64,000 nt of DNA from Prochlorococcus marinus str. MIT 9301 (GTDB taxonomy: Bacteria > Cyanobacteriota > Cyanobacteriia > PCC-6307 > Cyanobiaceae), in NCBI RefSeq assembly GCF_000015965.1, contig NC_009091.1, positions 248,001 through 312,000 of the forward strand, in the 5' to 3' direction. Positions 17,622-26,842 of the stretch are shown here, piece after piece (within the stretch, counting starts at the first letter, position 1; every line of letters begins with the position of its first letter). The notes under the pieces were generated by a model. It searched no databases. It saw only the letters and a program-made list of their open reading frames with translations, and was not told the DNA's origin. A program made the translations under genes and the position numbers.

Positions 17622-19175
17622 TTAATGTAAAAAATGCCTTTTTTGGGTAAATATCATTGATATTCCTTTCAAATTACACATATCAATACTTTCTTGGTCT
17701 CTTAGACTTCCTCCAGGTTGAATAATAGCTTTTATTCCATATTCGTGTGCTAGTTCTACAGTATCTGCAAATGGGAAAAACCCATCGCTAGCCAAGACAG
17801 CATCAGAACATAAACTTCCAGCTGCTTTTAATGCAATTTTTGCTGCTCCAACTCTATTCATTTGTCCAGCTCCAATACCAATAGTTTTTTGGTCTTTTGC
17901 AATAACAATGGCATTAGATTTCACGTGTTTACAAATTTTCCATGCAAAATTTAGATCTAAGTTAGCTTGATTATTCGCATTTTTATTAGTTACTGAAATC
18001 CAATCCTCAGTTTTTTCTTGACTATCGTCAGTATCTTGAACTAGTAATCCTCCCATTATTGATTTAGTAGAATTTTGATTCTTTTTTGGAAGTTGATCTT
18101 TTGAAAACTTTAAAATTCTTAAATTCTTTTTAACTTTTAAAATTTCTAAGGCTTCTTCATCAAAAGATGGAGCGACGACACACTCTAAGAAAATATCTTT
18201 GAGGTGAACAGCGGTGTCACTATCAACATTTGAATTAAAAGCAACTATTCCTCCGAATGCACTAACAGAGTCACATTCCAAGGCATTCAAAAATGCTTTA
18301 GAAGCTGAATTACTTATAGAGGCACCACAAGGATTATTGTGTTTTAAAATAACGGAGGCAAACATGTCCGTTTTAAGTTCATCTTTTTCTGTGTAGCCAA
18401 ATTCTAAAACTGTTGAAAGTGCCGACTCTAGATCCAATAGATTGTTATAACTTAAGTCTTTACCTTGTAATTGTTCTGCTGAGTTCCATCCAATGTTACT
18501 TAAACCGTACCAAAAAGCTTTTTGATGTGGATTCTCCCCATATCTCAAGGTTTTGATTAGTGGATAAGATTCAATATATTTGGAAGATTGTAAATCTCTT
18601 TCTTTTCTTATCCAATTAGATATTGCAGTGTCATAGTCTGCTGTATGTTGAAAAGCTTCAAGGGCTAATTTTGCTTTATATGCGTCTTTCAATTCACCTT
18701 TTTTACTTTCTTCAAGAAAATTTTGATACTGACTAGGATCTACTAAAACAGAAACATCTTTATGATTTTTAGCTGCAGAACGAATCATAGATGGCCCTCC
18801 GATATCGATATTTTCAATAGCATCTTCCCATTGTGCTCCTTGATCTACGGTTTTTTTAAAAGGATATAAATTGACAACTACTAAGTCAATTAACTCAAGG
18901 TTGTTAGTTTCTACATCTTTTTTGTGTTCCTCATCAGTTCTTTTAGCTAATATTCCCCCGTGTATTTTTGGATGTAAAGTTTTAACTCTTCCTCCAAGAA
19001 TTTCTGGAGAATTTGTAAAATCAGCAACTTTAATAACTGGAATCTTAGCATCTATAAGATGTTTGGCAGTTCCTCCACTTGATAGAATTTTATAATTAAA
19101 TTGCTCTATCAATTCCTTGCAAAATGGGATTATATTTTTTTTATCAGAGACACTTACTAAAGCTAATGGAGACAT
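17622..19175 (-). CDS. purH: Bifunctional AICAR formyltransferase / IMP cyclohydrolase
   Basis: Catalyses the last two steps of purine synthesis. The 517-aa protein has an N-terminal IMP cyclohydrolase (MGS-like) domain (ALVSVSDKKNIIPFCKELIE, LSSGGTAKHL, GRVKTLHPKIHGGIL) and a C-terminal AICAR transformylase domain (LRYGENPHQKAFWY, ILKHNNPCGAS, IGIGAGQMNRVGAAKIAL, FFPFADTVELAHEYGIKAII). Length is normal. The esterase gene starts divergently 33 bp away. Confidence 0.98.
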   Translation of the reverse strand: MSPLALVSVSDKKNIIPFCKELIEQFNYKILSSGGTAKHLIDAKIPVIKVADFTNSPEILGGRVKTLHPKIHGGILAKRTDEEHKKDVETNNLELIDLVVVNLYPFKKTVDQGAQWEDAIENIDIGGPSMIRSAAKNHKDVSVLVDPSQYQNFLEESKKGELKDAYKAKLALEAFQHTADYDTAISNWIRKERDLQSSKYIESYPLIKTLRYGENPHQKAFWYGLSNIGWNSAEQLQGKDLSYNNLLDLESALSTVLEFGYTEKDELKTDMFASVILKHNNPCGASISNSASKAFLNALECDSVSAFGGIVAFNSNVDSDTAVHLKDIFLECVVAPSFDEEALEILKVKKNLRILKFSKDQLPKKNQNSTKSIMGGLLVQDTDDSQEKTEDWISVTNKNANNQANLDLNFAWKICKHVKSNAIVIAKDQKTIGIGAGQMNRVGAAKIALKAAGSLCSDAVLASDGFFPFADTVELAHEYGIKAIIQPGGSLRDQESIDMCNLKGISMIFTQKRHFLH

Positions 19176-19208
19176 TATGGGAAAGTTTACTTACTTAAGA
19201 ATATAAAC

Positions 19209-19826
19209 ATGAAATATGCTATCAATCATGAATTTGTCTCGATTAGCTCTCAAACTGCAACTCATAGAATTATTTTGATGCATGGTTGGGGAGCTGATTC
19301 AGATGACCTTTTAACATTTGGAAAGGAGATGACTGAAAAAATAAATCTTGATTTTGAGGTAATTTCTTTGAGGGCTCCTGGATTACACCCAAGCGGTCAG
19401 GGAAGACAGTGGTATGGATTATACCCACATGATTGGAATGGAGCTGAGGTTGAAGTAAATAAACTTTTAGTTACATTAAAAAAATTTGATACTGATCAGA
19501 TTCCACTAACAAAAACAATTTTGTTGGGGTTCTCTCAGGGGGCGGCAATGGCAATTGATGCGGGATTTCAGTTAGATTTTGGATTAATTGTTGCTTGTAG
19601 TGGTTATCCTCACCCCAACTGGACCCTAGGAGAAAAATTCTCGCCATTGATTATTAGTCATGGTTTATTTGATGACGTTGTGCCTATAGATGCTTCTAGG
19701 AATATTTATGAACAGGTAAAATGTAAGTCTTCTAAATTTTGTGAATTAATAGAATTCGATGGATTTCATCAAATTGATTCAAATTTAATTAATTTTATTA
19801 GTTCAAATATAAGTAATATTTTTTAA
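19209..19826 (+). CDS. Alpha/beta hydrolase (carboxylesterase/phospholipase family)
   Basis: A 205-aa soluble protein with the alpha/beta-hydrolase layout: oxyanion-hole region RIILMHGWGADSDDL, nucleophile elbow LLGFSQGAAMAID (Ser in GFSQG), Asp in SHGLFDDVVPI and a C-terminal His in EFDGFHQID. This resembles the bacterial carboxylesterase and lysophospholipase group. The substrate is unknown. The final 4 bp overlap the end of the convergent DUF3155 gene. Confidence 0.85.
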   Translation: MKYAINHEFVSISSQTATHRIILMHGWGADSDDLLTFGKEMTEKINLDFEVISLRAPGLHPSGQGRQWYGLYPHDWNGAEVEVNKLLVTLKKFDTDQIPLTKTILLGFSQGAAMAIDAGFQLDFGLIVACSGYPHPNWTLGEKFSPLIISHGLFDDVVPIDASRNIYEQVKCKSSKFCELIEFDGFHQIDSNLINFISSNISNIF

Positions 19827-20191
19827 ACAAAAGCATATTCATATTCTTCAATCTCTTCCCAATCATCTGCAGTAAGTTCTAGACCCTCAAATATTTTTTC
19901 TTCACCAATTCCTTCAACTACAACTTTTAGTGATGGAAATAGAAAATGATTTTCTTCAGCATATTGAGCACTAAATAAACCTTTTTCACCCCAAAAAAAC
20001 CTATCGGTGGTATGTTCATTTCTTCTGACATTAAAAACCGAAGGCGCAGATAGACCATTTTCAGCAATGAACCTTCTTGCTGCTGTAACTGGTTTATGTT
20101 TGCCAGTTTCGATATGATAAATAGGTACATGTGCCATTACTCTTTGGCCGGCCAATCTTCTTCTGCTGATTCTTTTTCTTTTTTTTGACAT
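19823..20191 (-). CDS. DUF3155 family protein
   Basis: A 122-aa cyanobacterial protein of unknown function (DUF3155). The first 20 residues are strongly basic (MSKKRKRISRRRLAGQRVMA), suggesting nucleic-acid contact. The middle has IPTYH-like strands with KPVTAARRFIAENG, and the end is very acidic (LTADDWEEIEEYEYAF). The charge asymmetry is striking. It is divergent from the sensor kinase across a structured 252-bp spacer. Confidence 0.8.
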   Translation of the reverse strand: MSKKRKRISRRRLAGQRVMAHVPIYHIETGKHKPVTAARRFIAENGLSAPSVFNVRRNEHTTDRFFWGEKGLFSAQYAEENHFLFPSLKVVVEGIGEEKIFEGLELTADDWEEIEEYEYAFV

Positions 20192-20277
20192 TGATTGGTA
20201 CTCCTGAAATTATTAATGAGATTAGTCTTATTTATTTTTACTAATCTTATATATGTGATTTTAAATTCACTTCAAAT

Positions 20278-20360
20278 TACATAGAGGACCCATCAACCCC
20301 TGATGTAGCTTAAAATATGATTAAATATTCATATTTAAGGCTGGCTAAAGTCAGACCTCT
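20278..20360 (+). other. Structured intergenic segment, possible RNA element
   Basis: The 252-bp spacer between DUF3155 and the kinase gene holds overlapping inverted repeats. TACAT-AGAGG pairs with CCCCT-(G)-ATGTA (20278-20307, one mismatch). CATCA-ACCCC-TGATG (20291-20305) is an exclusive alternative. A second hairpin TGGC-TAAA-GTCA (20342-20353) is flanked by AGG and CCT. AGAGG (20283-20287) can also pair with CCTCT (20356-20360). Competing pairings like these are seen in regulatory leaders and small RNAs. No known RNA family is recognised, and strand is uncertain. The rest of the spacer is plain A/T-rich sequence. Confidence 0.3.
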
Positions 20361-20443
20361 TTATATATCTTAATACTTTTTTCATATTTTACAAGCCCTT
20401 TTTCAAGTTTTTTTTAAAAAAATTTCTCAAAATTTCATTAATT

Positions 20444-21580
20444 ATGAATCTTTCAAAAAAATTTGAAGAACTAATTTTAAAACAGTTAGAGAGTTTTGGT
20501 TGCTCGATGGGAGTGACTAATTTAGTTATGTATCTTGCTTCAGCTAAGCAAGGAACTAAAGCATCTTTTGAAATGATTGGTCAATGGCCTCAAATTGATA
20601 GGCTTCTTACATCAATAGAAGATGATCCTTCACTAAAAGTTTCATCGCCTAATAGAAGATGGTACCCGCTTCAAGAAAACGATATTCTACTTGGTGTCCT
20701 TAGAGTAGAAACTGATTTGAAAGGGGAGAATTGGCCAGTATCTCTTGATTCTAGATTAAAAGCGCTTTCAATATCTTTAGCTAAATGCGTCTCTATCGAA
20801 TTAGAACGTCAAAACAAAAATGAAGAAATTAATTATTTAAAAAATCAGGTCAACACCATAATCCATCAATTAAGGAATCCATTGGCTGCAATTAGGACAT
20901 ATGCAAAATTACTAATAAAAAGACTTGGTTCAGATGATGACTCTATTGAAATAGTCGAACGCTTGATAATAGAACAAAAACAAATTAATCAATATATGGA
21001 TTCTTTTGCGCAATTAAATTCACCTGTTAAACTTCCTCTAGAAATTGGAGAGGAAAGATTATTATTACCACCAAATTTAGATAATAAAAAGGTAATAACA
21101 GTTAAAAGTTTATTGAGTCCAATATTAAAAAGGGGTAAAGCTAATGCGGACTTAGAGAATAGAGTTTGGACTGAACCTACTCTTTGGCCAGATTGGACCA
21201 TAACTCCTTTAAAGGCAAAATATGCTGTAATTGCGGAAATTGTGGCCAATTTGTTAGAAAATGCGTTTAGATATGCCCAAAAAGATGCTGAAATTGGACT
21301 CAAAATCACGAGTAATGGACTTTGTATATTTGATGATGGTAAAAAAATAACCAAAAATGAAAACGAGAAAATTTTTGAAAAAGGTTTTAGAGGATCTGCC
21401 GCTAAGAAGAAAGGTGGCACTGGTGTGGGACTTTTTTTGGCTAGGAAATTAGCAAAACAAATTGGAGGAAAATTGAGATTGCTGGAAAAAAACTCGGTTG
21501 ATGTTACTGAAGAATTAAAAAATCTCAAGAAGAAAAATATTTTCTATTTAGAACTTCCTATAAAAGAATTGAATGCATAA
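20444..21580 (+). CDS. Soluble sensor histidine kinase, Hik2/chloroplast-sensor-kinase-like
   Basis: A 378-aa two-component kinase without membrane segments. The N-terminal 115 residues look like a GAF-type sensor domain and contain Cys20. The phosphoacceptor is His141 in IIHQLRNPLAAIRTYAKLL, followed by the HATPase domain: N box IVANLLENAFRYAQ, G1 IFDDGKKI, F box EKIFEKGFRG and G2 GGTGVGLFLARKLAKQIGG. The HxLRNPL...IRT.AKLL.KRL pattern resembles cyanobacterial Hik2 and plant CSK, redox sensors of the photosynthetic chain; that identity is a judgement by eye. No response regulator lies nearby. Its end overlaps convergent cobS by 23 bp. Confidence 0.8.
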   Translation: MNLSKKFEELILKQLESFGCSMGVTNLVMYLASAKQGTKASFEMIGQWPQIDRLLTSIEDDPSLKVSSPNRRWYPLQENDILLGVLRVETDLKGENWPVSLDSRLKALSISLAKCVSIELERQNKNEEINYLKNQVNTIIHQLRNPLAAIRTYAKLLIKRLGSDDDSIEIVERLIIEQKQINQYMDSFAQLNSPVKLPLEIGEERLLLPPNLDNKKVITVKSLLSPILKRGKANADLENRVWTEPTLWPDWTITPLKAKYAVIAEIVANLLENAFRYAQKDAEIGLKITSNGLCIFDDGKKITKNENEKIFEKGFRGSAAKKKGGTGVGLFLARKLAKQIGGKLRLLEKNSVDVTEELKNLKKKNIFYLELPIKELNA

Positions 21581-22322
21581 ACAAAATTGCAGTTTCAACT
21601 AGTACAACACTTGCACCGCAGGCATCTCCATTGAAGCCTCCAATTTTATTACCCAGTATATTTGGGATAGAATAGCTTAGAAAAATACCAACCAAAATAA
21701 GAATGAAAAATTTAATTAATAGTGCTTGGGATGTAATTGAAACTAATTGGTATGAAATGAAAATTAAAAGAAAAATAATTGAGATCAAAGATTCTTTTTT
21801 AAATCCATTCCAAAACTTTTTGTGACTTATAGATTTTTTCTTATAACTCATATATTTAAACTTTTCTATAAAAAATAAATTTGAAAATCTTCCCCAAAAT
21901 AAGCATATAGGTAAAACAAAAATTATTTGTGTTTGAATTTTCAGAATGCAAGCAATTTGAATTAAAGTTATGAAAACTAAAGCTTGAACGCCAAAGGAGC
22001 CAACTTTACTATCTTTCATGGCTTTTAAACGTTTCTTTTTGCCCGCAAAAATACCATCGAAAGTATCCATTAAACCATCGAGGTGAAGACCGCCAGTAAT
22101 TAAATATCCTGAAGCTAAACAAATTAATACAGAGCCATAAATTGACCAAGAGTTTGTTTTAAAGAAAACAAAAATATAACTCTGTATTGTTCCAATAAAA
22201 AATCCTAAAGGCGGCGCAAATTGTGCAATATTTTTAAATTCGGGATTAATTAAAGGTATCTTTGGAAATGTCGTGTAGAAAATCCAAGATCCTGCAAAAT
22301 TTTTTATTAAATATTTTTTGAT
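21558..22322 (-). CDS. cobS: Adenosylcobinamide-GDP ribazoletransferase CobS (start codon not canonical)
   Basis: Membrane enzyme joining the lower-ligand nucleotide to adenosylcobinamide-GDP, the last step of cobalamin or pseudocobalamin synthesis. The motif GGLHLDGLMDTFDGIFAGKK is the CobS metal-binding signature, followed by several hydrophobic helices and NILGNKIGGFNGDACGAS. The frame is open and family-like well upstream of the first ATG (22070), with NFAGSWIFYTTFPKIPL near the N-terminus. It reaches a stop at 22326-22328 without any ATG, GTG or TTG. An ATC at 22322 (then KKYLIKNF) would give 254 aa, a normal length. A frameshift in the nearby A and T runs is the alternative. The far end overlaps the kinase gene. 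Confidence 0.85.
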   Translation of the reverse strand: MKKYLIKNFAGSWIFYTTFPKIPLINPEFKNIAQFAPPLGFFIGTIQSYIFVFFKTNSWSIYGSVLICLASGYLITGGLHLDGLMDTFDGIFAGKKKRLKAMKDSKVGSFGVQALVFITLIQIACILKIQTQIIFVLPICLFWGRFSNLFFIEKFKYMSYKKKSISHKKFWNGFKKESLISIIFLLIFISYQLVSITSQALLIKFFILILVGIFLSYSIPNILGNKIGGFNGDACGASVVLVETAILFMHSILL

Positions 22323-22396
22323 GAGTTAAAAGTAGATTCAATTTTAAATAATAAGGTAGATTAATGAAAAAGGATCAAAAAATTTTATAAATTATT

Positions 22397-23515
22397 GTGT
22401 TTGAATTTGAAATTACATCGGATTGCATTAATACAGGGGCAAGAACTGGTATATTTCATACACCAAATGGTAAGGTAAATACCCCAAAATTTATGCCTGT
22501 GGGTACTTTGGCAACGGTTAAAGGAATTTCATCTAAGCAGTTAATCTCTACAGGATCAGAAATGATTCTCTCAAATACCTTTCATCTTCATTTACAACCT
22601 GGAGAAAAATTAGTTAAGGCATCTGGTGGAATACATAAGTTCATGAATTGGCCTAAACCTATTCTTACTGATTCAGGCGGATATCAAGTTTTTAGTTTGG
22701 CCAAATTAAATAATATTTCTGATGAAGGAGTTGAATTTAAAAATCCAAGAGATGGAAGTCACGTATTTTTATCACCTGAAAAAGTAATAAAGATTCAAAT
22801 GGATCTTGGATCGGATGTCGCAATGGCTTTTGATCATTGTCCTCCGCATACAGCTAACGAAAATGATATTGAGGACTCTTTAGAAAGAACTCATTCATGG
22901 TTGCAAAAATGTGTTGAGACTCATCAGAAATCCAATCAAGCATTATTCGGTATAGTTCAAGGTGGAAAGTATCCGAGATTGAGAGAATATAGCGCAAAAT
23001 ATACAAGTTCTTTTGATCTACCAGGAATAGCAGTGGGAGGTGTAAGTGTTGGTGAGGCAGTCGAAGAAATACATAGTGTAATTAATTACGTCCCGAAATT
23101 CTTACCAATAAATAAACCAAGATATTTAATGGGAATAGGCTCTTTAAAAGAAATTTCTTTAGCTGTTGCTAATGGATTCGATATATTTGACTGTGTTTTG
23201 CCAACAAGACTAGGAAGACATGGGACTGCATTTTTTAATGATGAAAGATTGAATTTGCGAAATGCTCGATTTAAAAATGACTTTTCTCCGATTGACAAAA
23301 CTTGTAAATGCGAAACCTGTAAATCCTATTCTCGAGCATATTTGCATCATCTAATTAGAAATGACGAAATATTAGGTCTTAGTCTCATAAGTTTGCATAA
23401 TATTGCTCACTTAATAAGATTTACCAATGCAATTTCTACTGCAATTAGAGATAATTGTTTTACAAATGATTTCGCTCCTTGGAAAACATCCTCTATTGCT
23501 CACCATACGTGGTAA
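22397..23515 (+). CDS. tgt: tRNA-guanine transglycosylase (queuine tRNA-ribosyltransferase)
   Basis: Exchanges guanine-34 for preQ1 in GUN-anticodon tRNAs. The 372-aa protein has [15 protein letters not shown] with the catalytic Asp, [10 protein letters not shown], the nucleophile Asp region [19 protein letters not shown], and the zinc site [17 protein letters not shown] with the downstream histidine in SLHNIAHL. The start is GTG, giving [10 protein letters not shown]. psbK follows 33 bp downstream on the same strand, so the two may share a transcript, as is common in cyanobacteria. Confidence 0.97.
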   Translation: MFEFEITSDCINTGARTGIFHTPNGKVNTPKFMPVGTLATVKGISSKQLISTGSEMILSNTFHLHLQPGEKLVKASGGIHKFMNWPKPILTDSGGYQVFSLAKLNNISDEGVEFKNPRDGSHVFLSPEKVIKIQMDLGSDVAMAFDHCPPHTANENDIEDSLERTHSWLQKCVETHQKSNQALFGIVQGGKYPRLREYSAKYTSSFDLPGIAVGGVSVGEAVEEIHSVINYVPKFLPINKPRYLMGIGSLKEISLAVANGFDIFDCVLPTRLGRHGTAFFNDERLNLRNARFKNDFSPIDKTCKCETCKSYSRAYLHHLIRNDEILGLSLISLHNIAHLIRFTNAISTAIRDNCFTNDFAPWKTSSIAHHTW

Positions 23516-23548
23516 CGTCTTATCATAATTAATTAAATTATCAAAAAG

Positions 23549-23689
23549 GTGCTCATTCTATTTAATACATTCGCTGAATTGCCCGAGGCTTATAAGGCCT
23601 TTGCTCCAACTGTTGATGTTCTTCCACTGATTCCTTTATTTTTCTTTTTATTAGTGTTTGTTTGGCAAGCTGCAGTTGGATTTAAATAA
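23549..23689 (+). CDS. psbK: Photosystem II protein PsbK
   Basis: A 46-aa precursor. The mature protein begins near [20 protein letters not shown], the conserved PsbK sequence, with one membrane helix and the end [10 protein letters not shown]. The first 8-10 residues ([15 protein letters not shown]) are the short presequence removed on maturation. The start is GTG preceded by AAAAAG. PsbK stabilises the CP43 side of PSII. Confidence 0.95.
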
Positions 23690-23715
23690 AATTCTTAAAG
23701 TTTAGATTGTTACTA

Positions 23716-24720
23716 TTAGACGGGATTTTCAAGTAAAATCGCATCTCCAGAATTTTCTACAGCACTCTCTATAAAGTCAGCAATTTTTAGTGCTCTTGAG
23801 GCTTGTTCACCATCTACCTCAGGTATTTCCTTGCCCTGAACGCACTTAAGAAAATGTTCCAGTTCTGCATAAAGAGGTTCAATGGAGGTTGTACTAACTT
23901 CTTCGACATATCCATCATTTCTATAAACTAATTCTCCATGCTCTGCTGTGTATGATTCATGAGACTTTCGATGGATTTGTAAAGAGTGATTTAAGAAATC
24001 AGTTTCTACTAGGCCATTTTGGCAGTGAGCACTTAAACTTCTAATTTTTTTGTGACTCATTTTGCTTGCAGTTAGGCTTGCAATAACATTATTTTTAAAA
24101 ACTAAAGTAGCATTGACATAATCTATTAATCCTTGGCTATTTCTTCCTCCAACTGCTGCTAATTTTTGTATTTTTGAGTTTACAAGCTCCAAAATAAGAT
24201 CAATGTCATGAATCATTAAATCCATTACTACAGATACATCATTTGCTCTGTCTGCATGAGGACTATGCCTCCTTGCTTCTAAAACAACAATTTCTTCATT
24301 GTTTACTATTTTATTTAATTCTCTAAAAGCAGGATTAAATCTTTCAATATGCCCAACTTGTAATAGACAGTTATTTGCATTAGCAGCCTGTATTAAAGAT
24401 TTTGCTTCCAACTCGTTAGCTGCAATTGGTTTTTCAATGAGAACATTAGCACCTCCCTTGAGACAATCTAGTCCTACTTTTTGATGAAGTAGTGTAGGGA
24501 CAGCGATACAGATAGCATCAACTTTTGGAATTAGGTCCTTATAATCCTTGAACCATTCACATTGAAATTGCTCAATAGCTAATTTTCCTCTCTCTTCATT
24601 TGGATCTGCGACTCCAATGAGATTGGCATCTTTGAGTAAACTTAGTACTCGAGCATGATGCCAGCCCATATTTCCTATACCTATGACTCCAACCTTTACG
24701 GGTGATGAGGTTGGTTGCAT
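23716..24720 (-). CDS. Gfo/Idh/MocA family oxidoreductase
   Basis: A 334-aa NAD(P)-dependent dehydrogenase. The Rossmann domain starts KVGVIGIGNMGWHHARVLS, and the family motif is VLIEKPIAANELEAKSLI with the catalytic EKP lysine. The C-terminal alpha/beta domain includes VMDLMIHDIDLILELV with the active-site histidine. Such enzymes act on sugars, inositols or nucleotide sugars; the substrate cannot be told here. It lies downstream of the CNNM gene with a 50-bp gap on the same strand. Confidence 0.9.
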   Translation of the reverse strand: MQPTSSPVKVGVIGIGNMGWHHARVLSLLKDANLIGVADPNEERGKLAIEQFQCEWFKDYKDLIPKVDAICIAVPTLLHQKVGLDCLKGGANVLIEKPIAANELEAKSLIQAANANNCLLQVGHIERFNPAFRELNKIVNNEEIVVLEARRHSPHADRANDVSVVMDLMIHDIDLILELVNSKIQKLAAVGGRNSQGLIDYVNATLVFKNNVIASLTASKMSHKKIRSLSAHCQNGLVETDFLNHSLQIHRKSHESYTAEHGELVYRNDGYVEEVSTTSIEPLYAELEHFLKCVQGKEIPEVDGEQASRALKIADFIESAVENSGDAILLENPV

Positions 24721-24770
24721 AATTTCAAATCCATATATTAATTATCATTATCCTCTATGGGGAGTCATAT

Positions 24771-26039
24771 TTAGCTTTTGGGAAGAATTATTTTAACACG
24801 ATCAATTTTTGGACCTGACATAGAAATAACTTCGAATTTAATGTTATTAAAATCTAAAACGTCGCCAATTTTTGGAACCATTTGAAATTTTTCTAACATA
24901 AATCCAGCAAGAGTATGATAATCAGTACCTTCTGGAATTGAACATCCTATCTTTTTATTGATTTCAACAATTTCTGATTTTCCAGCTATTGACCATTTTT
25001 TAGAGAAATTATCTAACATTCTCATATCTGAATAAATTCTATTATTGAGCATTTCCTCTCCAACTATTTCGCCATTTAGATCAGCTGCAGTTATAAGTCC
25101 TTCTGTTCCACCATGTTCATCAACTACTAGTAAGAACGGATTGTAGTCTCTAACTATTGGAAATATTTCTGCTAGTGAACATGTTTCTATTATTTTTGTT
25201 ACTGGTAAAAGGAATGGCTCTAATAATGTATCTGCTTCCATTTCACCTTTTGAAATTGGCTTAGCTAGATAACGTAAATCTAATACACCTAATACATCAT
25301 CTAAAGACTCACCAATGACAAAGAAGCGAGCATGTCGAGTTTTATCTACTTGTTTCATTAGTTCTGAAAAGGTTATATTTTTTGGCAAAGTTACCATTTC
25401 AGATCTTGGAATCATAACTTCTTTAACCTGTGTATCTTTTAAAGCAAAGACTCCCTCAAGAATATTCTTCTCATCTGGTTTTAAACCTGTTACGTTATCT
25501 GTTTCTATAAGAGTTTCTAATTCTCCAGCAGATAAACCAGAGTTTAAAGAATCCCATTTGTTATTTAAATTGAACAAGCCTAAACAGGCGCTAGCAAAGA
25601 ATTCTATTATTTTCACTATAGGATTCATAGCTTTTCTCACGGCATCGAATATTGTAGTTAACCTTAATGCAGCAGATTCTGGATTGTTAATTACTAAAGC
25701 TTTTGGAATGAGTCCAGAAACAAGAGTAACAACTAAAACAACAAATAAAAATAATAGAAGATCATAAAATCTATTTGATAAAATATTACTTTTCCAATAA
25801 TCATTAGCCAGGTTATTGCTGAGCCATCCAATTGCAATTAATGAAATTGTTACTCCAAATTGAGAAGCAATTAGTGAAGATCTAAAACGTTTTTGAATTT
25901 TTAAAATTGAAAATGCCCCTTTCTTTTTTTCTTCTATTAACCTTAAAACTTTACTTGGCCTTATTAATAAAAAAGAGAGTTCACTCGCTGCGAAAAAAGC
26001 TGGTAGAAATAAAAGAAATAAAAGTAGAGTTATTTTCAT
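24771..26039 (-). CDS. CNNM/CorC (hemolysin C) family membrane protein
   Basis: A 422-aa protein with the DUF21/CNNM transmembrane domain (about residues 1-165, four hydrophobic helices, ASELSFLLIRPSKVLRLIEE), two CBS domains (from TQVKEVMIPRSEMVTLPKN to LLVVDEHGGTEGLITAADL), and a C-terminal CorC_HlyC domain (TDYHTLAGFMLEKFQMVPKI). Family members transport or regulate Mg2+ or related cations. It is in the same orientation as the tRNA-Met just upstream. Confidence 0.93.
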   Translation of the reverse strand: MKITLLLFLLFLPAFFAASELSFLLIRPSKVLRLIEEKKKGAFSILKIQKRFRSSLIASQFGVTISLIAIGWLSNNLANDYWKSNILSNRFYDLLLFLFVVLVVTLVSGLIPKALVINNPESAALRLTTIFDAVRKAMNPIVKIIEFFASACLGLFNLNNKWDSLNSGLSAGELETLIETDNVTGLKPDEKNILEGVFALKDTQVKEVMIPRSEMVTLPKNITFSELMKQVDKTRHARFFVIGESLDDVLGVLDLRYLAKPISKGEMEADTLLEPFLLPVTKIIETCSLAEIFPIVRDYNPFLLVVDEHGGTEGLITAADLNGEIVGEEMLNNRIYSDMRMLDNFSKKWSIAGKSEIVEINKKIGCSIPEGTDYHTLAGFMLEKFQMVPKIGDVLDFNNIKFEVISMSGPKIDRVKIILPKS

Positions 26040-26057
26040 TCAATGACAAATGAAGAA

Positions 26058-26130
26058 TGGGGGTGGCGAGGATCGAACTCGCCTTAGCCAAATTATGAGT
26101 TTGGTGCATTCACCAGATTGCTACACCCCC
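26058..26130 (-). tRNA. tRNA-Met (anticodon CAT), probably elongator
   Basis: 73-nt cloverleaf on the minus strand. Acceptor GGGGGTG pairs with CACCCCC, discriminator A. The anticodon stem-loop is CCAAA-CTCATAA-TTTGG, and the T-arm GGCGA-GTTCGATC-CTCGCC is well formed. The loop CTCATAA is that of elongator tRNA-Met rather than initiator, and the first acceptor pair is G-C, unlike initiator tRNA. A lysidine-modified tRNA-Ile2 also has CAT and is not fully excluded. Confidence 0.93.
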
Positions 26131-26271
26131 AAAGAAATTTATGTAATTTTAATTACATTGAATTTCAATATACAATATAAAAATAATATTTCAAAAAACA
26201 CCTCATTTGGAATTTTTTGTGAGATTTCTTTTTTTTCTTCTAATCTTTAAATATAAATTTAACTTTTACTA

Positions 26272-26832
26272 ATGGGAAAATTTTCGGATAAGTATTATTT
26301 AAATAAAGCAAAATTGTTAAAACAGTTAATTGAAAAATCTTACAAGAAAGGAAACTTCACTTTATCTTCAGGGAAAAAAAGCAGTCATTACTTGAACTGT
26401 AAACCAGTGTCATTAAATGGCGAAGGCTTAAACTTAATAAGTGATTTATTTTTAGAGTTAAAGGACTCAAGGTCAAAAGCCGTAGCAGGATTGACATTAG
26501 GTGCAGACCCTATAGTAAGTGGATTAATCGTCAAAGCAGCTTCGCAAGGATTAGGACTTAATGGCTTAATAATTCGGAAAGAAATAAAACAATACGGAAC
26601 TAAAGCTGGAATAGAGGGCCCTAATTTAGAAGAAGGAACTTTGGTAACTGTTTTAGAGGATGTCGTAACAACTGCTGGTTCAGTGATAAAAGCAATAAAA
26701 AAGTTACGCGAAAATAATTATGTTGTTGAGGAAGTTTTGTCTATAGTTGATAGGCAAGAAGGCGGATTAGAAGCCCTTGAAGATGAAAATGTTAAATTAA
26801 AGAGTCTTTTTACAATAAAAGACTTTTTATAA
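26272..26832 (+). CDS. pyrE: Orotate phosphoribosyltransferase
   Basis: Converts orotate and PRPP to OMP in pyrimidine synthesis. The 186-aa protein has [18 protein letters not shown] at the N-terminus, [19 protein letters not shown], and the PRPP-binding motif [20 protein letters not shown]. Length is normal. ygfZ starts 10 bp downstream, so the two are likely co-transcribed. Confidence 0.96.
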   Translation: MGKFSDKYYLNKAKLLKQLIEKSYKKGNFTLSSGKKSSHYLNCKPVSLNGEGLNLISDLFLELKDSRSKAVAGLTLGADPIVSGLIVKAASQGLGLNGLIIRKEIKQYGTKAGIEGPNLEEGTLVTVLEDVVTTAGSVIKAIKKLRENNYVVEEVLSIVDRQEGGLEALEDENVKLKSLFTIKDFL

Positions 26833-26842
26833 ATATTTCAAA

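Noticed and set aside
20989-21528. 179-aa open frame antisense to the sensor kinase gene
   Set aside because: It lies wholly inside a well supported kinase gene. Its composition (Ser, Phe, Leu runs) is that of a shadow frame and no family resemblance is seen.
25315-25767. 150-aa open frame antisense to the CNNM/CorC gene
   Set aside because: The CNNM gene on the other strand has clear domains throughout; the frame is a by-product of its codon use.
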